Positions 16,235-25,544 of a stretch of 43,338 nucleotides of DNA are shown here, one piece after another. The stretch comes from CAZZKJ01 sp964654695. GTDB taxonomy: Bacteria; Krumholzibacteriota; Krumholzibacteriia; WVZY01. Location of the stretch: contig CAZZKJ010000018.1 in NCBI GenBank assembly GCA_964654695.1, positions 1 to 43,338 on the forward strand, in the 5' to 3' direction. Below the pieces are notes generated by a model that saw nothing but the letters and a program-made list of their open reading frames with translations, was not told where the DNA came from and searched no databases. How positions within the stretch are numbered: position 1 is the first letter of the stretch; each line of letters begins with the position of its first letter. The position numbers and the translations under genes are program-made.

Positions 16235-18148
16235 GTGATATGCCTTATGCTGATCGGCGCAATTACTGCCGGTCCAGCGGCGTCCAAGAATGCGGATGTT
16301 TCCGCCACAAAGCCGTTTGTCAATCGAATTAAATTTAATGGCAATGTCCATTTTAGCGCTAAAACCCTCAAACAAAAAATGTACACGAAGGAGTCTTCGT
16401 TTTTTGCTATCTTTACGAAGCCGAGATTGAAACATAATTACCTGCGACGGGATATTGCTTTTTTGGAGGCATTTTATCATTCGCAGGGTTATTTCGAAGC
16501 CAAGGTAGAGCTCGAGAGGCTGTCCTATTCAAAAAAAGAACGTTTCGTAGATATCATAATCGATATTCATGAAGGCGAAGCCACGGTAATCGAACAAATA
16601 TTATTTCCCCAGTCATCCATAATCAACACCAGTAAGCTGCGCAAAAAACTTATGCTTCGGGAAAAGAAGCTGTTTAATCCGTCGCTCCTGGAGACGGATA
16701 CATACACAATAAAAAATGAATTCTCAAAACACGGATATCCCGCTGCATCCGTTTCCGATTCTTTGGAATATTCCGGGCACAGCGTAGTTATCAATTATCT
16801 AATGAACTCCGGTCCTAAAATCAATGTGAAGAATGTGAATATCAAGGGAAACAAGCTCACTAATATTTCAATCATCAAAAAAGAGATTACGCTCAAGGAA
16901 GGCGAAGTATTCAATTTGGATAAACTTCGCGAATCGCAAAGGAACCTGTTCGATACCGGGCTCTTCACCGAAGTTGAATTAAAGCCGGAGAACATCGATT
17001 TAGCCGGTAAGAAAATCGATATAACTGCCAGAGTAAGAGAGAGAAAAAGCACTTATCTGGAAATCGGATTTGGGGTTGGCAACGTGCTGGGAAGCAGGGT
17101 GCTGGGAGAATGGGGAGACCGTAATCTTTTTGGAACCGGGAGAAAACTGCGTTTGAAAGCTCAATATTCATTCAATATATTTAAGGAGGACGAAGTCGAT
17201 ATAAACAAGTTGAAGCTCAGAACGAAATTCATTCGTTATGACGGCGAGTTCAACCAAAGACACCTTCTTGGATCCAAAGTGTTAACGGGAATAAACGCTT
17301 TTTTTGAAAAAGACGCAACGGTTGAGCCTATCAAGATAACCACTGTCGGCCTTTCGATGATTGCCAACAGGCGGTTGAGCCGTTTTACTGATTTGTTAAC
17401 AAGTTTGTCCCACGAAAGGATAAAAAGGGAATCACCGGATTTCGCAACCGATAAGTCGACTTCGAGAATATTTTCAGTGAGCATAAGCAGAGATAAGAGA
17501 GATTTTATTCTCAATCCGAGCAGAGGGAGTTACAGGTCTTTACGAACCCAGATTGCCGGCGGACTTCTAGGCGGGGATAATGACTTTTATACGCTGACCA
17601 TGTCCCTGCAGAAATACATATCCCTGGGCCGAAGAACTATTTTCGCAGTTAGACTGAGAACGGGATACGCGGACGCCTTCGGAGCTTCGGCCGAAGAAGG
17701 GGTTCCGATTGAAAACCGTTTTTTCACCGGAGGAGGAAACTCCGTTCGCGGATACAAGGAAAACAGTCTGGGGCCTAAAGGCATCGCTCAAAACTTTTTC
17801 ACCCCTCAATCTGTAAGCGGTGTCGTAGGAGGCAGGGCCTTGTTGCTTACCAATGCCGAGATCCGATATCCGCTCCCATATTTATCACGCATCAATTTTT
17901 CGGGAGCGGTGTTCCTGGATGGAGGCAACGTGTGGGGAAGTCTCAAGGCTTTAAAAATAAAGGACTTCAGGCCGTACGCCAGCAACGGAGATGTTGCTGA
18001 TGAAGATTATCGCTACAGCGCCGGTTTGGGAATAAGATACAACACGCCCGTCGGTCCAATAAGGCTCGATTACGGCGTTCCCATCAAGAGAGAGACGGGA
18101 ATGAGCAAAAACGGTAGATTTCATATAAGTCTTGGGCAAATATTCTAA
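16235..18148 (+). CDS. Omp85-family outer-membrane assembly protein, TamA/BamA type
   Basis: Outer-membrane beta-barrel with periplasmic POTRA domains that helps insert or translocate envelope components. From GTG 16235 it has 637 residues; from ATT 16175 it would have 657 with a complete signal peptide (PAAAVICLMLIGAITAGPAA). I count three POTRA-like repeats: from VNRIKFNGNVHF, from ATVIEQILFPQS and from KNVNIKGNKLTN to about residue 270. The barrel follows, with GGGNSVRGYKENSLGP holding the conserved RGY (Arg505 in GTG numbering), and the chain ends in Phe (HISLGQIF) as expected for Bam-dependent barrels. BamA usually occupies this slot after rseP, but three POTRAs and the adjoining tamB point to TamA. 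The next gene overlaps its 3' end or starts just after it. Confidence 0.88.
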   Translation: MICLMLIGAITAGPAASKNADVSATKPFVNRIKFNGNVHFSAKTLKQKMYTKESSFFAIFTKPRLKHNYLRRDIAFLEAFYHSQGYFEAKVELERLSYSKKERFVDIIIDIHEGEATVIEQILFPQSSIINTSKLRKKLMLREKKLFNPSLLETDTYTIKNEFSKHGYPAASVSDSLEYSGHSVVINYLMNSGPKINVKNVNIKGNKLTNISIIKKEITLKEGEVFNLDKLRESQRNLFDTGLFTEVELKPENIDLAGKKIDITARVRERKSTYLEIGFGVGNVLGSRVLGEWGDRNLFGTGRKLRLKAQYSFNIFKEDEVDINKLKLRTKFIRYDGEFNQRHLLGSKVLTGINAFFEKDATVEPIKITTVGLSMIANRRLSRFTDLLTSLSHERIKRESPDFATDKSTSRIFSVSISRDKRDFILNPSRGSYRSLRTQIAGGLLGGDNDFYTLTMSLQKYISLGRRTIFAVRLRTGYADAFGASAEEGVPIENRFFTGGGNSVRGYKENSLGPKGIAQNFFTPQSVSGVVGGRALLLTNAEIRYPLPYLSRINFSGAVFLDGGNVWGSLKALKIKDFRPYASNGDVADEDYRYSAGLGIRYNTPVGPIRLDYGVPIKRETGMSKNGRFHISLGQIF

Positions 18149-18161
18149 CGAGGGCCGCATA

Positions 18162-21100
18162 TTGGCGCAGAAGAAACGAATAAGATTTCATAGACGTTTA
18201 TCCTTTTTTATCGCTCTGCTTGTTAGCGTGCTTATTGCCGCCGTCGTAATAAAGAAGAGCAGCGTAGTTTCTTACAGACTCGCTAAATATGTCAATGAGC
18301 ATTACTTTAAAGACACGAACTTCAGATTCCACTGCGGAAGCATTGAGGGGGATTTGATAAACCACGTTGTATTGAAAAATATCGCAATCAGGTATGAAGA
18401 CGGGAAAAGAAAGTTCGATGTATTCAAAGCCGGCGGAATAGATGTGAATTTCAGCATCTACGAGGTAATGAAGTTGAACCTGGTTATCGATAATCTTCGA
18501 ATCGATGACGCCCGCCTAAGACTTGAAAAGCACAAGACCGGGAAACTCCTCATTCCCTCTGCCTCAGAATTGTATTCCGACGGTCATTCATCCGTATCGC
18601 CGCGCATCAAGCTGAGCAGATTTTTGATTAGTAATTTCAATTTTGTTTACGCCGACAGTTCAAGGACTGTTTCTATCGGAAATATGGACTTGGAAGGAAC
18701 CTTCCAATTAGAAGGGGGCAAAGGCGAACTGGAGGTTGAAAACAGCCGCGCTTTTCTGCATGAAACGAAAACAGCCGTTCATTCGCTGCGATTCAGCGCG
18801 TCGGTCACGGAGAATTCTCTGGTCTTAAATGATTTTATATCGAGACTGGACCGTTCGTATGTTATGGCAAGCGGCAGCTACAAGTCTGGAGCTATCGAAA
18901 GACTGCAGCTGATATTTAATCCTCTTGATATGGAAGAGATTTCCTCTCTTGGATTGATTCCCGAAAACAGCGGAGAACTCGGCGGCAATATCAGCTTCAA
19001 AGGGCGGCCCGATAGCTTGAACATAAGCGGAATGTTGACCGGCAAGGCTTTTGGGATTCTGTTTAGCGGTTTTTCCTTCGCAGGATGGTCCGGAGACGAA
19101 CAGCTCTCCCTGGATAAGCTCGAAGGCAAAGTTTTCGGTTCATATGTCAACGGCAGCCTGAACTACAGGAGAGGAGATAAAGGGGGGTACATATTCGAAG
19201 GGATATGCCGGGACCTGGATATTTCAGAGGGCTTCATACCAGAAGAAGGCGCTCCTTCCACCGATTTCTCCGGCCGCGTCAGAGTAAATTACAACCATGC
19301 TGAAGATAAATATCTTTTTCATGCCGAACTTGACAGCTCTTCAATCGAAGGTTTCAGATCCGACCACATGAATTTCGACGCGCGCTGGACGGGAAATGAA
19401 GGTTTGCTTTTGAACGGAATTGAGATCCAAAGCGAAGGATATGCTATAACCGGATCCGGGAGCATAAATGAAAAAGCTGAGGCTGATTTGATATTCAGTT
19501 TGAAGGGCTCAGACCTCGACTACCTTTGGAATTATTTATCGATGCCGGTCATCGGATGCGCGGCTGTTTGCACCGGCAGAGCGGCCGGCCCTATGGATAT
19601 GCTCAAGATTAATTTGAACGGCATTATCACTAATGCATCCTATCTCTTTGCTGAGATCGATTCCAGCTCTGTACAGGCTGAAATCAGAAATGTGCCGAGC
19701 GACAGCGTTACCGCCACGGTAGATCTTCGCGGCCCGGACATTTCTTTAGCGAATTATGGATTCAGCGAGCCTCACATGCTCTTCGAAGCTGCTGAAGGCA
19801 GGATAAATGTTAAGGATTTAAGTTTTGCAAAGGGTGATACATTAATAAGTTCCGATTTCGATATTTCACCCGGCGATTCAGTACAAAATATTCTTTTCAA
19901 GCATATTCTGATTAAACTCCCCGGGGAAACCTGGATCAGCGTAAAACCGGTTCGGCTAAAAGCGAAGGCAAATGATATTTCGATAGATTCTCTGCTGCTG
20001 GCCTCGGATAAAGGCGAACTTGCGTTGTCCGGGGAATACAAAGGAGAAAACAGGACCTTTTTATTAGAAGCTTCCGGCAAGGACATAGAATCCGCGGTTC
20101 TCCAGAATTCGCTGTCGCTGCCGCTGGGGCTGCGGGGGAAATGCCGTTTTGCTGTCGATGCGCGCGGCTCGATCGAAGAACCAATGGTAAACTTGATCTT
20201 TCACTTGAATAAGGGTTCGATCGGGGGCATGGACGTCGACAGTTTCGACCTGGCGGGAGAATATGCCGATTCAACTTACAAAATCACCAAACTCACAGTA
20301 AAGAACGACGGCGATTCTATAAGAGCCGGCGGATGGTGGACTCTGGGTTTGCCTCCGGCAAAATTGGCCCGTCATGGAATTCAGAAGAAAGCGTATATTA
20401 AAAGCGCATGGTCAGCAGATCTGCAGAGCTATGATTATCCCATGAATAATGTATTCAACGCTTTGGGCAGGAGGCTGCCGATTGATGGAGCCTTTAATGG
20501 AAACATTGATCTTGTGGGCGATCCTTCGCGGTCGAAGATGGAGATAACCGGGACAGTATCCCCGGTTTCTAAAAGTACCGCAAGCTTTCCGGAATTTAAT
20601 GTTGCGGCGGTTTTCGACAAAGATCATCTTGATATTCAATCGATCAATATGAACGATGGCGAAACCGAAGCCGAGATCTCCGGCAGCATTCCGGTTGAAT
20701 TTGATATGAAGAAGGGTTTGAGTCTGAGGAGCAGCGATTCCGTGAAACTGAAACTGAAGGCATCTTCTTCAAATCTAGGTTCGGCCGCGGGCTATTTCGA
20801 CAGGATAAGAAGCGCCGAGGGGCAGTTCTCAAGCGATATTGAAGTTGAAGGCCCGATAGATCATCCGAACTTCAAAGGAACCGCCAACCTGCAAAACTGC
20901 CGCATAAACATGGAAGGTATCGAGGAAACGGGAAGAGGCGTGAATGCCAAAATAATATGTCTTGGCAATCTTATCCAGTTGGCGTCCATAGACGGTAAGA
21001 TAGGAGAGAAAGGATCTTTTTACGGTTCCGGATATGCAGAACTCGATGGGTTGAGAATTTTCCGTTACCGCACGGACTTGTTTTTCAAGGATTTTGTTCT

Positions 21101-22082
21101 TTCTTCGATCCATGAGTTCGAATCGCTTCAGGATGGATCCTTGACAATAACCTCCGGCGGGGAAAAAGAACGGACTTTGACGCCAATGATCGCAGGTTCG
21201 GTCAAGATAAAGCAGGCATCAATCACCAGGCCGATCGCGGCCGAGCCCGGGGAAGCCGCGCCTCTTGCTCTTCCTTCAGATAATCCCGGATGGTTTTGCA
21301 ATCTCGAAATAGATGCTCCCAAGAATATTTTGATTAAAAATCCCGGCCTGAAAATGGAGCTGGGGGGAAATGTCATTCTAAAACGCGATAAGAGCGGCTT
21401 GTATTTGAGAGGCGAACTCAATGTTCTAAGAGGTTCTTATAGTTTATACAATAACAAATTTAAGATTACCGACGGCGTTTTCGATTTTTCGGCTGCAACC
21501 TCCTTTAGACCGGAACTCAATATCAATGCTTATAACGTTTACAGATATGGGGAAGTGGAACACCGCATATTCTTGAATCTTTCATGGCCGAAAGACAAAA
21601 GAGAGCCGCAGGTAACCCTGAGTTCGGATGATCCACGTTACAGCGAAACAGATATATGGAAAATGATGGGTGGTTCATACCTCGCAGGTGCCGGAGACCC
21701 CCAGGATGCCGGCGAGTGGGATGCTGCGGGGACGGCCCAGAGCCTGGCATCCAATTATTTTGAAAGCCTTCTGAACGCCCAGATGAAAGATATGACAATC
21801 GACGTTGAATCAAGAACTCTCGGCGGAGACGGGAACTCGACCAAGCCGGAGCGTGAAATGACGGTCGCTATCGGTAAATACCTGTCTGAGGATCTATATT
21901 TCAAGTACAGGCAGGGACTTTCCATTACTACTGAGAGAGAATACGATATCGAATACCGCGTCGGCAATATGCTGATACTCCGCTCGCAGATCATCCGCCA
22001 TTCCGGAAGACGGCTTCTTGGCAAGAGCAGCCAGGCAGCCAACGAGATAAACTTCGATATTAAACTCCGTTTCGAGTATTAG
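18162..22082 (+). CDS. tamB: TamB-like translocation and assembly protein (DUF490)
   Basis: Long periplasm-spanning AsmA-like protein that works with TamA-type barrels and is implicated in phospholipid transport to the outer membrane. About 1306 residues from TTG 18162, with GAGGG (18150-18154) seven bases upstream. The frame also allows TTG 18132, overlapping the previous gene. The N-terminus is basic, then a single membrane anchor (LSFFIALLVSVLIAAVV). The middle is a long run of short beta strands with many SGS/GxY turns, as in beta-taco groove proteins. The C-terminal TamB domain is recognised by LRGSYSLYNNKFKITDG, FRPELNINAYNVYRYG and the SSDDPRYSETDIWKMMGG segment, and ends in Tyr (DIKLRFEY). 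Confidence 0.9.
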   Translation: MAQKKRIRFHRRLSFFIALLVSVLIAAVVIKKSSVVSYRLAKYVNEHYFKDTNFRFHCGSIEGDLINHVVLKNIAIRYEDGKRKFDVFKAGGIDVNFSIYEVMKLNLVIDNLRIDDARLRLEKHKTGKLLIPSASELYSDGHSSVSPRIKLSRFLISNFNFVYADSSRTVSIGNMDLEGTFQLEGGKGELEVENSRAFLHETKTAVHSLRFSASVTENSLVLNDFISRLDRSYVMASGSYKSGAIERLQLIFNPLDMEEISSLGLIPENSGELGGNISFKGRPDSLNISGMLTGKAFGILFSGFSFAGWSGDEQLSLDKLEGKVFGSYVNGSLNYRRGDKGGYIFEGICRDLDISEGFIPEEGAPSTDFSGRVRVNYNHAEDKYLFHAELDSSSIEGFRSDHMNFDARWTGNEGLLLNGIEIQSEGYAITGSGSINEKAEADLIFSLKGSDLDYLWNYLSMPVIGCAAVCTGRAAGPMDMLKINLNGIITNASYLFAEIDSSSVQAEIRNVPSDSVTATVDLRGPDISLANYGFSEPHMLFEAAEGRINVKDLSFAKGDTLISSDFDISPGDSVQNILFKHILIKLPGETWISVKPVRLKAKANDISIDSLLLASDKGELALSGEYKGENRTFLLEASGKDIESAVLQNSLSLPLGLRGKCRFAVDARGSIEEPMVNLIFHLNKGSIGGMDVDSFDLAGEYADSTYKITKLTVKNDGDSIRAGGWWTLGLPPAKLARHGIQKKAYIKSAWSADLQSYDYPMNNVFNALGRRLPIDGAFNGNIDLVGDPSRSKMEITGTVSPVSKSTASFPEFNVAAVFDKDHLDIQSINMNDGETEAEISGSIPVEFDMKKGLSLRSSDSVKLKLKASSSNLGSAAGYFDRIRSAEGQFSSDIEVEGPIDHPNFKGTANLQNCRINMEGIEETGRGVNAKIICLGNLIQLASIDGKIGEKGSFYGSGYAELDGLRIFRYRTDLFFKDFVLSSIHEFESLQDGSLTITSGGEKERTLTPMIAGSVKIKQASITRPIAAEPGEAAPLALPSDNPGWFCNLEIDAPKNILIKNPGLKMELGGNVILKRDKSGLYLRGELNVLRGSYSLYNNKFKITDGVFDFSAATSFRPELNINAYNVYRYGEVEHRIFLNLSWPKDKREPQVTLSSDDPRYSETDIWKMMGGSYLAGAGDPQDAGEWDAAGTAQSLASNYFESLLNAQMKDMTIDVESRTLGGDGNSTKPEREMTVAIGKYLSEDLYFKYRQGLSITTEREYDIEYRVGNMLILRSQIIRHSGRRLLGKSSQAANEINFDIKLRFEY

Positions 22083-22093
22083 CGATATATTTC

Positions 22094-22156
22094 GCCGAGC
22101 CGGGTCGGAGAAATCATCCCCGCTAACCGCGTAATTGCCTCCGCTCGGCATATTTT
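22094..22156 (+). terminator. Possible terminator-like hairpin after tamB
   Basis: GCCGAGC (22094-22100) pairs GCTCGGC (22143-22149) across a 42-base loop that contains a nested CGGG/CCCG stem. The stem is followed by ATATTTT. The large loop and short T run make this weak. It lies in the 161-base gap before the next gene. Confidence 0.25.
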
Positions 22157-22243
22157 CACTTGAGCCGCCACGGAATCCCCTATAAATTCTAATTAGATGG
22201 TAATTTACAGCCCGTCAGGTCAGCCGGTATATTTAGCGCGATA

Positions 22244-25200
22244 ATGAACATGGATTATTATATGAGAAACGGGAAAAAGAGCCTTATATTCATTGCGTTA
22301 TCCGCCATGCTTGTTTTGGGCGTTTCCTCGCAAGCGCAGCAGTTCGGACGCAACAAGGTTCAAAACCGCGACTACAAATGGAGCATTCTCAGTACTCCTC
22401 ATTTCGACATACATTTCTACGAAGGAGAAGAAGCCTTCTCGGTCAGGGCTGCCTACGTCCTTGAAGACGGTTACAGGATGCTTTCAGAAAAGCTTGACAG
22501 CGAGCTTCCATGGAAAGTACCAATCATTCTCTATTCTTCACATAATGATTTTCTTTTAACGAATGTTTCGGCAAGCCTCCTGCCCGAAGGTGTGCAGGCG
22601 TTTGCCGAACCGTCGCGAAAAAGAATAGTACTTCCTTTTACAGGTTCTTTTCCGGCTTTCAAACACACGGCGGTCCATGAACTCTCCCATGTGTTCACTT
22701 TTAATATTGTTTATAACAAGCTCATGGATAATGTGTTTTCTCGTAATTATCTTTTTGCCCTTCCCTTGTGGGTGGTCGAGGGACTGGCCGAATATCTCAG
22801 TGTGGGATGGGATACCGACTCCGACATGTTTATCCGGGATGCGGTGATTTACGATTACCTTGTGGATCTGGATTATGCGGGAGGTTTTTATGTATACAAA
22901 GAAGGGCAGTCGGCGCTGAATTATATCGCAGATACATACGGCAGAGAAAAAATACTCGAAATTCTGGGTGTTCTGGGAACGACCCGCAGAACCGATCCTA
23001 CCCTGGAGCATACGATCGGGTTGAACACGCGTGAACTGAGCACTAAATGGAAAGAATCTCTGAGAAAACACTATTGGCCGATGTACGCTGATAAAAAGGA
23101 CCTGGATGAAATCGGGCGCAGGCTCACGGACCATATTAAAGATCATGGCTACTACAACACAAAACCGGTATTTTCCCCGTCCGGAGACCGTATTGCCTTC
23201 TTTTCCGACCGGGACGGGTTGATCGATTTGTATCTCATGTCTTCCCTCGACGGCAAAATACTGCGTAAATTAGTAAGCGGCGAACGCTCCAACCGTTTTG
23301 AATCATTGCATTCATTCAACAGCAGCCTGTGCTTTAGTCCGGATGGGTCGATGATCGCTTTCGTGGCGAAATCCAAGGGCCGGGACGTTTTATTTATAAT
23401 CGATTCTTCGAGCGGCAAGGTTCAGAAAAAGCTGAATGTGTACGCGGACGCACTGGCAGCGCCCGATTGGTCTCCAATGGGGGACAAGATAATTCTTACT
23501 GCGATAAGCCGGGGACAGACCGACCTCGTACTTATAGATATAGAGACGGGTTCTTATAAGAGACTTACCAACGATGCGGCTGACCAGCTTGCCCCCCGAT
23601 TTTTCCCCGACGGCAAACAAATAGCATATATGTATTATCCCGCCGTAACCAGGTCCGGTCCCAGCAGCATGAACGGGGAGAATTTAAAAACCCTGGTGGA
23701 GATAGATTTCCTGGCCGATGATATGGTACGCAAGGGCGCGACAATGGATATTTATATTATGGACCTGACCACCAGCTCATCTTTCCCGCTTGTGGAAACT
23801 GATGGAGACGATAACAGCCCGGTGGTTTTCGACGGCGGAAAGAAGGTTCTTTTTACCTCGAATGAATCGGGAGTCAACAACCTATATGCAGCTGATGTTC
23901 TCAGCGGGGACTATTATCGGATTACCGATGTTTTGGGAGGCTTGTTTACACCTGATATCAACGAGGAAAAAGGAAGGCTTACTTTTTCGGCATTCGTTCA
24001 CGGCGGCTGGGATATTTTCGTGTCGGATGATTTGAAGGAGCTTTTGAGTGTGCGTTATTCTAATGAGCCGGTCGACAGCGCCCTGGTCGCCGGAGATGCG
24101 AAAACATCTTCTTTTGATATCCCGAAAGTTCTTGCCTCCGGAAATAATCGGCGCACGGTTTCCGCGGATTCCATTTATTTTAACAACGGCGGCGTGCGGC
24201 TGCGAAGCTCGGCTGAAATCGATTCAACGGAAGCGGGAAGGGACGAAAGCAAGAAGGTTTTGAAGCCGGAAGCCGGACCGCCGTCCGGAGCGAAAGGGAA
24301 TTTTGATGAAATTACATTCCGGCCGGTGAATCCCGATTCCGCTGTTGAAGGTTTGGAAAAACCGATCGGCAAAAAGGAAGCGATTTCAAACGGTGCTACG
24401 GTCAGTCCCTACAAGGCTCACTTGTCTCCCGATTTTATCGGGCAGGGAGCGGGGTTGTATTTCTCGACTGGCCTTGGATTCGGTCTGTCCAATACCATCG
24501 CGTTGAGCGATCTTCTGGGCAACCATCGAATGTTGTTCTCGTTCAACTTTTTCCGCGATATTGAGGATTCGGACTTCCTGCTGACATATTTTTATCTCAA
24601 GAAGCGCATAAACTATGGTTTTGGCCTTTTTCAATTCAAGAACTTTCTCAACAGCAGGATCAGTACCATCGGCGAGAATTTCCTGGATTACAGGCTGTTT
24701 ACGGAAAGAAATTATGGAGTATTTGCTCTCATGAGCATTCCGTTCAATACTTTTTACCGGATGGATCTGGAATTCGAAGGATTCGTTTCGGATAGAGAAT
24801 TTTTTGACCAGCTGAGCCAGGATCCGGCTACCGGGCAGATATTTTATTCGCAGCAGGAGCGCTCCAGAAAGAGATTGATCGAACCCACACTGTCTCTCGT
24901 TCATGATTCTTCATTTTTCAGTTATTTCGGTCCGGTGGAGGGATCCAGATGGATTATAAGTCTGTCCAAAGGGATTGCATTCGGCGGAAGCGATGTATCG
25001 CGAACGACCGGATTTCTTGATTACCGCTGGTACAAGAGGCTTTTCTACAGGAACTCCATTGCACTTCGCATGGCGGCGGCCGCCAGCGAAGGAAGCGAGC
25101 CCAGGAGCTTTTTCCTCGGAGGGCCGGTAACGCTCAGGGGCTACGATTATCTCGCATTCGAAGGATCGCGCCTCGGTCTGGTAAGTGTTGAATATCGCTA

Positions 25201-25486
25201 CCCGATGATTGATGCCCTGATACTCGGTTGGCCGGCTCGATGGGGTTTCACAAACATCGGCGGAACCCTCTTTTTCGATGCCGGCGCAGCCTGGGACAAA
25301 GATGAATTTACGCCTTTTAAAAAGGGAGTCAATCGCCTACAATTCAACGATATTCATGGAGATTTTGGATTAGGAACCTATCTTAATTTAGGATTCCTGC
25401 TTTTAAATTTCCAGTATGCATGGCAGACTGATCTGCATTCGATCGGCGGCCATCAATTTCACTTTTTCCTGGGCCCGGCATTTTAA
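22244..25486 (+). CDS. Zinc-protease / TolB-like propeller / outer-membrane barrel fusion protein
   Basis: A 1080-residue secreted protein with three recognisable parts. A signal peptide (about 1-32, cleaved near SSQAQQ) precedes a gluzincin-like domain with HELSH (His145, Glu146, His149) and WVVEGLAEY (Glu179) as the likely third zinc ligand, resembling peptidase-MA proteins. About residues 290-610 carry PD40/TolB-like propeller blades, for example FSPSGDRIAFFSDRDGLIDLYLM, CFSPDGSMIAFV and FFPDGKQIAYMY. After a Ser/Pro/Glu-rich linker, residues from about 725 to the end look like an Omp85-type barrel with GPVTLRGYDY (Arg965-Tyr967) and terminal GPAF. Starts at ATG 22244, 22250 or 22262 are possible; the last has GGAT upstream. 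The substrate is unknown. Neighbouring tamA and tamB suggest an envelope role. Confidence 0.85.
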   Translation: MNMDYYMRNGKKSLIFIALSAMLVLGVSSQAQQFGRNKVQNRDYKWSILSTPHFDIHFYEGEEAFSVRAAYVLEDGYRMLSEKLDSELPWKVPIILYSSHNDFLLTNVSASLLPEGVQAFAEPSRKRIVLPFTGSFPAFKHTAVHELSHVFTFNIVYNKLMDNVFSRNYLFALPLWVVEGLAEYLSVGWDTDSDMFIRDAVIYDYLVDLDYAGGFYVYKEGQSALNYIADTYGREKILEILGVLGTTRRTDPTLEHTIGLNTRELSTKWKESLRKHYWPMYADKKDLDEIGRRLTDHIKDHGYYNTKPVFSPSGDRIAFFSDRDGLIDLYLMSSLDGKILRKLVSGERSNRFESLHSFNSSLCFSPDGSMIAFVAKSKGRDVLFIIDSSSGKVQKKLNVYADALAAPDWSPMGDKIILTAISRGQTDLVLIDIETGSYKRLTNDAADQLAPRFFPDGKQIAYMYYPAVTRSGPSSMNGENLKTLVEIDFLADDMVRKGATMDIYIMDLTTSSSFPLVETDGDDNSPVVFDGGKKVLFTSNESGVNNLYAADVLSGDYYRITDVLGGLFTPDINEEKGRLTFSAFVHGGWDIFVSDDLKELLSVRYSNEPVDSALVAGDAKTSSFDIPKVLASGNNRRTVSADSIYFNNGGVRLRSSAEIDSTEAGRDESKKVLKPEAGPPSGAKGNFDEITFRPVNPDSAVEGLEKPIGKKEAISNGATVSPYKAHLSPDFIGQGAGLYFSTGLGFGLSNTIALSDLLGNHRMLFSFNFFRDIEDSDFLLTYFYLKKRINYGFGLFQFKNFLNSRISTIGENFLDYRLFTERNYGVFALMSIPFNTFYRMDLEFEGFVSDREFFDQLSQDPATGQIFYSQQERSRKRLIEPTLSLVHDSSFFSYFGPVEGSRWIISLSKGIAFGGSDVSRTTGFLDYRWYKRLFYRNSIALRMAAAASEGSEPRSFFLGGPVTLRGYDYLAFEGSRLGLVSVEYRYPMIDALILGWPARWGFTNIGGTLFFDAGAAWDKDEFTPFKKGVNRLQFNDIHGDFGLGTYLNLGFLLLNFQYAWQTDLHSIGGHQFHFFLGPAF

Positions 25487-25544
25487 GCGTTTGCGAGCGG
25501 CCGTATCCGTTCCGGCTACGCAGCTGCGCTGCCGGCGGATAAGC

